Shown one piece after another: positions 32,345 through 43,306 of a stretch of DNA of 64,000 bases. Both the position numbers and the translations under genes were made by a program. Origin of the DNA: Zopfochytrium polystomum (Eukaryota; Chytridiomycota; Chytridiomycetes; Chytridiales; Chytridiaceae). The stretch spans positions 1-64,000 of the forward strand of contig JAIVFJ010000197.1 of NCBI GenBank assembly GCA_025765615.1, in the 5' to 3' direction. Position 1 is the first letter of the stretch. Every line of letters begins with the position of its first letter. The notes below the pieces were generated by a model. The model was not told where the DNA came from and made no database searches. It worked only from the letters and a program-made list of their open reading frames with translations.

Positions 32345-33431
32345 GAAGGCAGGGAGTGCTGGGTGCGTAATGTGTGCAACTTTTCTTTTTTTTTTTTTCT
32401 TTAGTCTTTTTTTTTTCCCCTTTTTTTGCAGTGGTGGGTTGGTGTGTGTCGTTTGTCAGTGTACTTTCGGTAGGTCATTCAAATTACTATACTTCTAGTG
32501 ATTCAAGCTCTTCGACTTGTTTGCAAAGGTGGCCCGCTGCGGCTCTTCGAAGCCCTGTGCAGCGGGGGAACGAAAGTCTTCATGCACCTTGTTAAAGCGT
32601 CTTCCACCCACCACCACACCACATGATCGGAGACCTCCTGGGATCGCGATTGCCCAAATCACCACCAAACCTGGCGTGGAGAAGCATCACACAAAGCACA
32701 ACGCTGGCACATGTGGTTAACGTCCATATTAAGGGATGGAGCCTTGGAACGATCAGTGACTTTGTCGAGATCAAGCGAGCAGGTGCCCAAAGTATCATAC
32801 GCCCTTTCAAGAAGACAGGAAGCCTGGCCTACAATTACGATGTTTGGGTCAGGCAACAAAAGGCTCTGCAGAGAATCGTCACTGTTTGTTGCAGGACATC
32901 ATAAACACTGTTAATTCTTCTCAGTTCGGTCTTTGCCAGTTTCATCCAGAACCATGCAGCAGCACTTGCACATGCTTGGAATTCACAGCCACATTTCAAG
33001 GAAGACGCCTTCTTTGTCTCTGAAGCATCGAGCTAGGCACCTGGCATTTCCTCACAAGCATAAAGACTGGACTGTCAAGGATTGGGCCAAAGTAATTTGG
33101 ACAGACGAGGCAGCTTTTGAGGCTGGGAAGGCCCAGTGTGTTATGAATCACCCTCTGGAAACCTCTGGAACCATCTAAAACATTCCTTCATGGAACCTTG
33201 TGGAACCTTCTGCAACCTTCTTTGCTTTCCTGTCTTGTCTTGTTGTCATTGGTATCTTTGGTATCATTGGTATCACTGTATTACTAATTGCTCTTTCTGG
33301 AACTTTGAGTCTTGACAAGGAAGACTCTCAAAAGGTATAAAAGGGGAATGGGGACCTGTCCCATCCCTCAAGTGAATTTTTGTTTCCAATGCAATCATCA
33401 CTCCTCTCAGTTCCTTGTCTGCCTTGCCCTG

Positions 33432-33784
33432 TGTTATGAATCACCCTCTGGAAACCTCTGGAACCTTCTAGAACATTCCTTCATGGAACCTTCTGGAACC
33501 TTCTGGAACCTTCTAGAACATTCCTTCATGGAACCTTGTGGAACCTTCTGGAACCTTCTTTGCTTTCCTGACTTGTCTTGTTGTCATTGGTATCATTGGT
33601 ATCATTGTATTACTAATTGCTCTTTCTGGAACTTTCTTGGAGTCTTGACAAGGAACACTCTCAAAAGGTATAAAAGGGGGATGGGGGACCTGTCCCATCC
33701 CTCAAGTGAATTATTGTTTCCAATACAATCATCACTCCTCTCAGTTCCTTGTCTGCCTTGTCCTGTCCTGCCCTGTTCCTGACA
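33432..33784 (+). repeat. Young solo LTR (353 bp) with 5-bp target-site duplication
   Basis: Same ends and length as the LTR at 1081-1433, with three differences in 353 bp. CCCTG at 33427-33431 and again at 33785-33789 is the duplicated target inside the older LTR. The absence of internal sequence indicates LTR-LTR recombination after insertion. Confidence 0.93.
33460..33565 (+). promoter_or_regulatory. Heat-shock-element array in the young solo LTR
   Basis: Four alternating GAA/TTC pentamers at 33460-33479, eight at 33485-33524, and a further imperfect run to about 33565. The TATA box follows near 33669. Confidence 0.75.
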
Positions 33785-34379
33785 CCCTGTCCTGCCATGT
33801 TCCTGACAGGAAGCAGGGCAAAGTCTGTGTGTGGAGGCAAGCTGGGGAAAGCATTATGAATGAGTGCTTGCAAGGCTCATGCAAGATGGTTGTTCTATAT
33901 TCAGGGTTGTTTCATGTGTTTGAACCCAGGATGCTTTTCGTTCATTGACAGCTGGCTCAACTCAACCAAGTTTATTGACATTCTGGAAGTGGAGTTGGAA
34001 GTTCTTCTAGACCACATGGATAGGAAAACAAACTCTCAAGAGGATGTCACTGCCAACATGATCTAGGAGCAAGAAATGCACCAGCTCACAAAGCAGTGAA
34101 AGTGGGATAGGTTTCAGAAACTTGGATCGAAAGTTCTGGATTGGCCTGCACAAAGCCCAGATCTCAACCCAATCGAGCATCTCTGGGAACACCTGAAGCT
34201 AAAAGTGAAGGTCTAGAATCCCAGCTCTGAAAAAATCAGTCTCAAGTGCATGGAGCAAAATTTCTCATTTGTTCCTTCAACATTTAGTTGAAAGTATGCC
34301 AACGAGAATCAAGGCTGTCATCAAAAACAAAGGGGGTTTCACAAAGTATTGACTCAGCTCCCTCTTATGCACATTTTTC

Positions 34380-34849
34380 TTTTGCTTTTGCTTGCTTTTT
34401 TTTCCTTTCGATGTGTGAATAAAAGGGCTTGAACCAACACCATTTTGTTACTTTTGTCCAAGTGTAAAGTGCAACACACACACGCATTCTGATGGTCTCA
34501 CTCTCTTGTCTCTCTCTCTCTGTCTCAGCCTCTGTCTCTGTGTGGGCTGTTTTCCACGCAAGACTTATTTTACTTAGTGATGGATCTTCCAACGTCGAAG
34601 GGGTCGCGTGTTTGAGTGTTCGACGCTGGAAAACAGCGGGGCGGGTTTTGGGCGTCGATCCTCAACCAACCAACCAATCAATCGATCAACCAATCAATCA
34701 CTCGATCAATCAATAAATACATATTCCAGCAAGGAAAATCACAAACAAACAAACAAACAAATAAAAGACAAAAAAAAAGAACAAAAACAAAAGACAAAAA
34801 AAAAAAAAAAAAAAAAAAGAAAGGAGCGACCGGCCAATCATCAGAAGAC
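34380..34849. repeat. Intergenic region with AATC repeat and A runs
   Basis: An imperfect AATC/AACC tetranucleotide repeat lies at about 34663-34715, and an A run at about 34797-34818 directly upstream of the hemerythrin-like gene start. Confidence 0.6.
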
Positions 34850-36137
34850 ATGGAGACCGACCCCTATGCACGGCTTCACCAGGTTCGTCCGGCGTGCGGC
34901 GGCGGCGGCGCGAGCGTGCGGCAATTGCATGGCGGCGGGCGGCGGGCGGCGGGCGGCGTGACGGCCGCCGCAAACACAACACAACGCACACACAACACAA
35001 CACAACACAGCACAGCGTACACACGACATCTCACTCGCTCGCTCTCGCACTCCTCTTCACCCCACACGCACACGTACACGCACACGCACATTTACACCCA
35101 CACTGACCCTGAGATGTGCCTCATGAACAACAACACATCACAACCCATCCATCCATTCCATCCATTCCATCCGTACCGCCCAAAACCTTAATCCTACAAA
35201 CAAACATTCAATGTGAAACCAACAACAACAACAACATCAACAACAACAAAGATGCTCGGCCTGACGCACGAGGTGCTCCGCCGCGGCTGCCGCCAGATCG
35301 AGCTGCACGCCGCCACCGTCGCAGAGCCCGACGTGCCGGCGTTTGTCGGATACTGGTGAGTGGTTTGTGGTGTGGTGTGGTGTGGTGTGGTGTGTGTGCG
35401 TGCCATAATTCACCGCACCCAACTCACTTTCCACGAACAACAGCGTCGCGTTCGCGAGGAACCTCGCCGAGCACCACGACCTCGAGGAGCAGGTCCTCTT
35501 CCCGGCGCTCAAGGACAAGGTCACGGGGCTCGCGACGCGGCACGATGAGCACGAGAAGCTGGCTGAAGGTGGGTGTCGGGATGTGTGTTGCGCGAAACGT
35601 GTTCGGGCACTGGTCAGGCCGCTCATTTTCCTGACGGCAATCGTGACTCACGCACATCCAATCGATTTTAAACCATGTGGCACGTGCAACGTTGGACGCC
35701 CAACACCAAACTCAACAGCCCTCAAATCCTTCACGACGCACCTCTACAGCCTCGACGCAACCCTCTACCCCACCGACGCCCCGGCGCCGGCCCCCAGCAA
35801 ACTCGCATTCTCCTCCTCGGCCTTCCTCGCGGCCTTCTCCCCAATCCGCGACGTGGTCGTCCCGCACATGACGTCGGAGGACGGCGACATGTCTCCCGCG
35901 ACGCTGCGCGGGAACGGGGTGGAAGAAGAGACTGTGCGGTCCTTGATCCGCGAGATGGGTGCGCGGGGCAAGGCGACGGACCGGTCGATGGGCTTGGCGT
36001 TCATGCTGGTGCACTGGACGGGGGACGAGCGGGCCGTGTTTTTCGGCAACGTGCCGTGGTTCGTGCGGGATTACGTGTTTCCGACGTTTACGCTGTGGAA
36101 CAGCGCGTACTGGAAGTACGCGAGCACGGAGAAGTGA
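34850..36137 (+). CDS. Hemerythrin-like HHE-domain protein, copy 1 (226 aa)
   Basis: Exons 34850-34882, 35252-35355, 35444-35568 and 35719-36137. The first exon encodes METDPYARLHQ. Candidate di-iron ligands sit in LTHEVLRRG, AEHHDLEEQVLFPAL, RHDEHEKL and VVPHMTSEDGD, matching the H...HxxxE...H...HxxxD spacing of the hemerythrin cation-binding family. The C-terminal GNVPWFVRDYVFPTFTLWN is shared with copy 2 and is not part of the standard domain. There is no signal peptide. Oxygen, iron or NO sensing or binding is the usual inference for this fold. The tandem neighbour is a paralogue. Confidence 0.88.
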
Positions 36138-36397
36138 GCGGGGTGTGATTTGAGGGGGATAAGTGGTTGGGGTTGTCTGTCTTCATGTTTGTTGTCAGTA
36201 AGCAGCAGCGCCACATATCGAATGCACTGTCTTCGCTTTCGTTTCAGTTGGCCCGTCCCCAAATAAAAAGAGGACGACGCCCGGCAGCGCCGATCACCTC
36301 CTCCCGTTGCATAGCCCAGCCACTACACACCCCAACCACCAGCAGTCGATCCCCAAGTGACCCCCACCACATCCCACCCCTACCCATCCACCCACCA

Positions 36398-37561
36398 ATG
36401 GAGACCGACCCGTACGCCCGCCTCTTCCAGGTACGCACGTTCGCACATACGTATCCTCTCAAGCGTCCTCCCATTCACTCGCTACTCGCCCACGATCACC
36501 CCGCCCACCCCTATATCACCTCAAACTCACATGAAACACACACACACACACACACACACGCACTCCCTCGCCTACAAAGATGCTCGACCTCTCGCACAAA
36601 GTGCTCCGCCGCGGCTGCCGGCAGATCGACCGGCACGCGCCGACGCTGACGCAGGCGGATGTGCCTGCGTTCGTCGGGTACTGGTACGTTTTATCTTTTA
36701 CTTTTGCGGCTGCTGTTGCTGCTGCTGCTGCTGCTGGTCTCCCTCTCTCTCTCTCCCTCATCCCGCTTTCCTTTGCTCCTCTCCTTCAATCGCAAACAAA
36801 AAAACGCAACGAACAAAAACAACAAAGCATCGCGTTCGTCAAAAACATCGAGGAGCACCACAAGCAAGAGGAGGAGCTCATGTTCCCGGTGTTTGCCGCC
36901 AAGGTCGGCGGCGTTGCGACACGGCTCGAGGAGCACAAGCTCGTCGCGGAAGGTTTGTTCGAATCGGCCTGTGCACTGTTTCCGTACTCACACCCCTCCC
37001 CTCTCCTTCCCCGCCGAACAGCCCTCCGCACCTTCAGCGCCCACCTCCACGCCCTCGACCCTTCCACCCTCCCCTCCCCCCCCTCGTCGCCCCCCGCCGC
37101 CCTCGGCTACGACCCCTCCACCTTCCTGGACGCCTTCTCCCCGATCCGCGACGTCGTGATCCCGCACATGACGTCCGAGGACGGCGACATCAGTCCCGCG
37201 ACGCTGCGTGCGGGCGGGGTGAGCGAGGCGGAGGTGCGCGGGGTGATTCGGGCGATGGCGGTGGCGGGACGCGCGACGGACCGGACGGTGGGGCTGGCGT
37301 TTATGCTGGTGCATATGGGGACGTGAGTTCTTTTATTTTTATTTTTATTTTTATTTTGTTTTTTGGGATTATCGGCACGGCTCAACAAAAAACCCCCACA
37401 CAACCCTATTTCCCACCCCATACATACATACATACCCTCCAACAAGCGACGAGCGCGCCGTGTTCTTTGGCAACGTGCCGTGGTTCCTGCGCGACTACGT
37501 GTTTCCGTCGTTTACGCTTTGGAACGGGGCGTACTGGAAGTTTGCGAGCACGGAGGACTGA
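36398..37561 (+). CDS. Hemerythrin-like HHE-domain protein, copy 2 (225 aa)
   Basis: Exons 36398-36430, 36580-36683, 36828-36952, 37022-37322 and 37447-37561. Same layout as copy 1 (METDPYARLFQ; LSHKVLRRG; EEHHKQEEELMFPVF; LEEHKLV; VIPHMTSEDGD). The first three intron positions are identical to copy 1, but copy 2 has an extra 124-nt intron between HMG and TDERAVFF, where copy 1 reads straight through. That intron contains an ATTTT repeat. Confidence 0.88.
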
Positions 37562-37663
37562 GCGTCCCCTCACTCGCTCAAATGATGGTCGCTGTCGCGG
37601 GTATTTATAATAAACAACCAAAAAAAAAAACAACCAAATATTAATAAAAAAACAAAAAAAAAA

Positions 37664-39010
37664 ATGTCCGCGTCGCCGTCCGCCGCCATCGTCGCCGCCG
37701 CCGTCCGCGCCATCGTGCCGCCGCTCCTCCCCGTCGCCGCCACGGCGGCATCCGCTGTCGGATCATCACCCGCACCGTCGTCGCATTCGATCTCAGCCGC
37801 CGCCGCCGCCGCTGCCGCCGCTGCACTGCACCCGCCGCCGCCGCCGACGCGCAAGGGCCAGTGCGGGCGCGTGCTGGTGGTCGGCGGGTCCGAGGAGTAC
37901 TGCGGGGCGCCGTTCTTTGCCGGGATGGCGGCGCTAAGGACGGTAATAAGAAACCAAGCCCCCCGTCCCCATTCGGTTTCGTTTCATTTCATTTCTTCAC
38001 CGCGGCATCCACCCCAATAACAACAACAACAAACACCAAATAAAGGGCGCCGACATTTGCCACATCGTGTGCGACGCGTCGTCCAGCCCCGTCATCAAGG
38101 TGTGTGTGTGTGCGCGCGCGCTTAAAACCAGAATAAGCAAAAGAAATCCGTTTTTGAGCCGCTGAAAAGTAAAACACACACCCCCAGGGCTTCTCGCCGG
38201 ACTTGATCGTGCACCCGTACCTCCGCAACGAGTCGTTGAGTACATGCCCTTTTGCTTTTTTATTTTTTATTATTTACATATATGTATATATATATATATA
38301 TATACATACCACCATTCTAACCTTCTCCGCCATCAAGCACCTACACCGACACAGCGCCCACCCCAGCTCTCGCGATCTCCGCCATCTCCTCGCGCATCTC
38401 GACGGCGCTACTGCCGCGCGTACACGTGGTGGTGATCGGTCCGGGCCTGTCGCGCGACGCCGTGGCGCTGGGCGTCGCGGAGCGGGTGGCGGCCGCGGCG
38501 TGCGGGATGGGGTTGCCGGTCGTGTTGGACGCGGTTTGCCAGCCTTTTTTTTTTTTTTTTTGTTTGTTTTTTTGTATGCATTCTCTAACGACACATACAC
38601 ACCCCACGAACACCAAACTTCACACACACACGCACAAAAAGGACGGTCTCCACATGCTCACGCGGTCTCCGGGCCTGCTCCGCGCGAGCGGTGGACGGGC
38701 GGTGGTGACGCCGAACCGCGGGGAGTTTGAGCGGCTGTGCGAGGCGGTCGGGGTGCCCTTGTCTCCTCCTGCTTCAGGGTCGGCGTCGGCGGCGTCGACG
38801 GCGGCGGCGGAGGAGCTGAGCCGGCGGCTGGGCGGGGTGGTTGTTGTGGAGAAGGGCGCGGTGGACGTTGTGACGGACGGGAGCGTCAGTTGAGTGTGTT
38901 GTGTGTTTTTGTTTCTTGTTTTGTTTTGATTGTTTGTTTGGTTGTTTTGTTCGGATGATTCTCACGCACACTCGCTCACGCACGCAAACTCCACACACAC
39001 ACACACACAC

Positions 39011-39041
<31 letters not shown>

Positions 39042-39349
39042 ATACACGAACAAAAAAAGCGCTCCTCTCGACCGCGTCGTCGTCGCCGCGCCGCTGCGGC
39101 GGGCTCGGGGACATCTTGGCGGGCGTGCTGGCGACGTTTGTGGCGTGGTCGACTCGCCCTGGTGCTTCTTCTTCTTCTTCTTCTTCTTCTTCTTCTTCGC
39201 CGCCTCCGCTGGTCGCCAGCGCGATGGCTGCGTCTGCGGTTGCGCGGCGTGCGGCGCTGCGTGGGTTCGCGGCGCGCGGGCGGTCGATGGTTGCGCGCGA
39301 CGTGCTGGAGGAGGTGGGTGGGGCGTTTGTCGAGGTGTGCGGCAAGTGA
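37664..39349 (+). CDS. NAXD: ATP-dependent (S)-NAD(P)H-hydrate dehydratase
   Basis: Six exons (37664-37942, 38046-38099, 38188-38239, 38367-38533, 38642-38888, 39060-39349) give 362 residues. An Ala-rich N-terminal extension, possibly a targeting sequence, precedes the ribokinase-like domain: RVLVVGGSEEYCGAPFFAG, HIVCDASSSPVIK, GFSPDLIVHPYL, VVVIGPGLSRD, VVTPNRGEFERL and GGLGDILAGVLATF, the last being the phosphate-binding and catalytic-Asp motif. It repairs damaged NADH and NADPH hydrates using ATP. A run of eleven Ser encoded by a TCT repeat lies inside the C-terminal part, after WSTRPGA. Confidence 0.93.
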
Positions 39350-39943
39350 GCCAGTGGGTCCCTCCCCTGTGCTTGTTAGTGTATCCGAGGGGAGCTTGCA
39401 CATGCAAAGTGTTCTATTACACGTTTTCCGAAACAAAGGAAAACAATTGAGAGAAAACAAGAGAAAGAAAACAAAAGACAAACAAAAAAATGAAGAAAGT
39501 CGAAAAAGAAAATGAAGAATCGATTGCAAACACAAAGAAAAAAATAGAGTGTTTCATCATTTCCGAAACGCTCTAGAGGAGACAGGAAAAATCGAAAAGG
39601 CAAAGAAAAAAAGAAAAATCGAACAGCAAAGAAAAAAACCCAGTCGCTTGGCCTCACAGAGCAAACGGCTGATTGGTTGCCCCCCCGTCGCAAAAATCCC
39701 CTGAACCTGGCAGAAGGCCAGCGCTGAACCAGCCCTTCCCGCGGCAAAGTCTGCTGCCCACCCACCAAGAACCACATTCGATTATTAACACTTTAAAAGA
39801 GCGATCGCCTGGCTCTCTCGTTCATTCCACTCCTCCGACCAACCGCACGCCTTAATCACACTCCCACTCCCACACCACACCACCTTCCCCAAACCCGAAG
39901 TCCAGCCCTTTCATCCATCCATCTATAGATCCGATCCGATCGC
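39350..39943. other. Intergenic region
   Basis: A-rich sequence followed by the probable promoter of the AAA ATPase gene. No gene is seen. Confidence 0.55.
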
Positions 39944-42714
39944 ATGGCCACCCCCAACCCCTCCTCTTCGCCTGCGACGGCTGCGGCTGCCGCGGCTGCC
40001 GCTACATCTCCCGCAGCCGCCCTCTCCCTCGTCCTGCGGCCCCCACGCATATCAAAGTCCGCCCGCATCTCCCTCGCCTCCCTCGTCCTCTACCTCGCCC
40101 TCACCCGCCTCGAAAAGCTGATCCCCCTGCACCTCCGTGATCCTCCATCGTCATCATCATCGTCATCCGCTACCGACACCGACACCACCACCACCACCAC
40201 CTCGCCGACCCCGCGCCTCGTCCGCGCCGCACACCGTCTCCTCCGCCTCCTCGCGCTCCTCTCGCGCGCCGCCCGCGCCCCGCTGGACGCCGCAGCCACG
40301 GCGACGCGGCGGCTGCTCGACTACTTTGACGAAAAGTCGCAGGCGGGGATGCCGCTGGCACCACTGCGCGACCTGTTTTCGACGGCGCGGGTCGAGTCGC
40401 TGATGCTGGCGTACCTGCCGTCGACGCCGCTGGCGGCGGCGGTGCAGACGGGGGTGTTTGCGGTGGACTTTTTTGTGACGTCGCTGCTGGCGACGGGCAT
40501 CGCGTCGTCGGGCGCCGTGGTCGTCGACGGCGTGCGGGCGCTCGTCGCTGCCGAGTCGGCGCTCGAGGAGGCAGAATCGGTCAGGGTGAGAGTCGACTTT
40601 TTGAGGAGGGGCCACTGGTGCTCGAGGGTCAACCAGCACCACGTCGCGCTGCAGTGGCTCGTGTCGACGCAGTCCAAGGCGCACAAGAACGGCTTGTTTC
40701 GGATGGTGCCGTTCGACACGGAGTTTGAGGACCAGACCGAGGACGCGGATATTGCAAAGGTTTGCATTCTTTTTGTTCGCTTGGGAACCGAAGAACTAAG
40801 AGAACACTCAAAAACAAAACAGGTCGAAGACTTTAACATGCTTCCCGCAGACGAAGAGTCGTACCTGGACATCCAGCACGAAGGCTTCACGTTCCGCGTG
40901 CACTTTGACTACGCCCACCTCAACAACAGCGACAAGAAAAAGGACGACGACGCGAACCCGACCGAGCCGCCGATCCTCGTGCAGCGCATCAAGGCCGGCC
41001 CGACATCCATCCAGTGGATGAAAGACTGGCTGCGCCGCGTGTCGGTCGAGTTTGTAAAGTACCAAAAGTCAAAGAAGCGGCGGTCGCGCTACCAGTACGA
41101 CTTTGATTCCGGGGACTGGCAGTACATTCAGACGCTGCACTCGAGCCGCGGGCTGGCGTCCGTGGCGCTCGACAAGCGGGACGAGGACGCCCTCATGGCC
41201 GATTTGAACACGTTCTTGGCGGACAAGGAGTTTTACAAGAGAATGGGCCTGCCGTGGAAGCGAGGATGTGAGTGCTTATTTTTCTTTTCTCGATTGATCG
41301 CTCTTGACCTTGCTAACCGTTCTACTCCTCCCCTGTTGCATCACAAAAGACATGTTTACAGGACGTCCTGGCACGGGCAAGACCTCGCTCATCAACGCCA
41401 TCAGCGCCCACTACAACCGCGACATTTACTTTATGAACCTCAAAGAGTACGACAGCGACAAGCAGCTCCAGAACGCGTTCAGCCGGGTGCCCAAGAACTG
41501 CATGATTGTCTTCGAGGACGTGGACGCCCAGTCGCGGTGCGTGTGGAACCGGCAGCTGCGCCGAAAGCTCGAGCGGACCGAAAAGATTATCGGGCCGATG
41601 AACATTGGCGAAGACGACTCTGGCGCGGCGGCCGTCGAGGACGATGAAGGTGACGGTGCGGCGGCCGACGGCGGCAGCGTTGGCAGCAAGGGCAAGGAGA
41701 AGGCCGGATCGTCCAAGAAGAAGTCGTCCAAAAAGAAGAAGAGCGGCAGCAAGCAGGAGAAGAAGGCAAAGAAGGCGGCCAAGGCTGCAAAGAAGGCCGA
41801 CGATGCGTCAGCGGCCGTTGCAGCTTCGTCCACTCTTCTCCTGACGGTAAAGGACGAGGACTCGCGGTCGTCCAGCGCCGACTCTGCCATTGGATCGGAA
41901 GGCGGCGACGCGGCGACGACACCGCTGCTTGACTCGCGCCGACCTCTGGCTGACGCTGCCGACACGCTTGCAACTGTCAAGGCCGAAGACAGCGTGGAGG
42001 TCGATGACGCCGACGTGGTCGTTCGGCCTGCATCTGCCAGCGGCGACTCGGCCACGGCGGCAAAGGACGCAAGCAACGACGACGAGGACGAGGACTCTGA
42101 CGATTCTGACGACGACTCTGACGACGAGTCTGACAACGACGACGACGAATCTGAGCCCGCGCTTGACGAGAACGGCGACGAAATCGACGCTGCAACGCGC
42201 AAGCTTCTCGCCGCGACGTTTGGCAGCGCGACGGCGATCCCGCCGCCGCCGCCGCCGAGTGAGAACGGCCCGTCGCTGGCGACGCTGCTCAACTGCCTGG
42301 ACGGGCACTCGCTGGCGGAAGGCGTGATGATTGTGATGACGACGAACCACCCGGAGGTCCTGGACCCGGCGGTCATCCGCCCGGGGCGCATCGACCTGCA
42401 CCTGGACCTCGGGTACTGCACGCGGGTACCAGCTGCAGCGCATGTACAAGAACGTGCGCGAGGACGAGGCTGCGACCCTCGACGGCCTCGACGGCGTCCC
42501 CGAGGGCGTCGTTGCGCCCTGCGAGGCTATGCGCGTCATGATTTTGCACCGGAGGGACCCCGCGCGCGTCATGCCTGCCCTGCGCGAGGCTGCGGACGCC
42601 GCCGTTGGCGCGCTGCAGCAGCAGCAGGCGCAGCAGCAGCAGGCGGCGGCGGCGGCCGCGGAGCGGAGACGCGTGATGATGGCGGCGGCGGGGAGCAGCA
42701 GCAGCAGGGCGTAA
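39944..42714 (+). CDS. BCS1-like AAA ATPase with long acidic insertion; one apparent frameshift
   Basis: Exons 39944-40759, 40823-41267 and 41350-42714. Hydrophobic segments occur near residues 30-45 and 165-190. A BCS1-type domain (EDFNMLP, FTFRVHFDYAH, LVQRIKAGPTS) follows, then YQYDFDSGDWQ. Walker A is TGRPGTGKTSL, Walker B is CMIVFEDVDA, and the sensor and Arg finger are MTTNHPEVLDPAVIRPGRID. Between Walker B and the sensor lies a low-complexity Lys/Asp/Ser/Ala insertion of about 215 residues. At 42424-42426 a GGG run puts the following YQLQRMYKNV segment out of frame; one base fewer would restore it. The tail is Gln/Ala-rich. BCS1 acts in assembly of respiratory complex III, but many fungal relatives have unknown roles. 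Confidence 0.85.
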
Positions 42715-43306
42715 AGTGTTGCGAGTGTTTGGGGTTCACGTTTTGCAAGCATCTTGCAACTTCCTTTGTTCTTGCAACTTCCTTTGTTCTGTCCCTCTTC
42801 TGTACTTGCTTGCCTCGTTTCTTTTTTTTGTTTTTTTGCTCCATCGCCTCTCTTCCCACGCTCTTTTTTTTTTTTTTTTTTCTTCTTCAGTTTTCTGTTG
42901 TTTCATTGCTTCCCAGCGGAAGCGCCAGTGTGTGTTTTTGGTGTGCCTCTGCCTGTTATTTACAAATGCAATACAATCAATCGCTGATCTTTTATATGTA
43001 TGTTTCGAGAGGTGTTGACAAATTGCGCCCTCGAGTGTGGCATATCTCGAAATCTATGGCACCGCGAAGACACGCACCCGCCAAAGCAAGCGTATTTCTC
43101 TCGGTCTCTACATTTATTCGTTTTCGGTTACTCGTTGGAGTGGCGTTCTTTCAAAAAGCAGACAAGAAAAACAAGGAGAAACGAGAGACCACAAAGATTC
43201 CAACGAGTGCGTTCGTCCATAAACGCGAACCATCTTAACGATCTCGTGAAAGCCCTTCCGCCCGCCCCCCCGGCAGGACTCTTCTTGCCCTTCCTTCCCC
43301 TGCAGC
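42715..43306. other. Convergent intergenic region
   Basis: 3' regions of two convergent genes. A T run lies near 42864-42881. No gene is seen. Confidence 0.6.

Larger units (their letters stand above)
33139..33808 (+). repeat. Older solo LTR, split by a younger LTR
   Basis: The outer copy begins TGTTATGAATC at 33139, is interrupted at 33431, resumes at 33785 and ends CTGACA at 33808. It is more diverged than the inner copy, lacks one unit of the GAA/TTC array and sits inside the Tc1 transposase. No clean 5-bp duplication flanks it. Confidence 0.85.
32640..34360 (+). pseudogene. Dead Tc1/mariner transposase, interrupted by LTRs
   Basis: Transposase pieces occur in order. A helix-turn-helix region (ISDFVEIKRAGAQSIIRPFK) and the first catalytic block (WAKVIWTDEAAFEAGK) lie before 33138. 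After the LTR insertion come [28 protein letters not shown] and [15 protein letters not shown]. The second catalytic Asp (usual context DNAP) reads RNAP, and stops and frameshifts occur throughout. Terminal inverted repeats were not identified. Confidence 0.8.

Noticed and set aside
41426..42421. 331-codon minus-strand frame
   Set aside because: It is the complement of the acidic repeat in the AAA gene; Ser/Ala repeats arise from the Asp/Ser codons.
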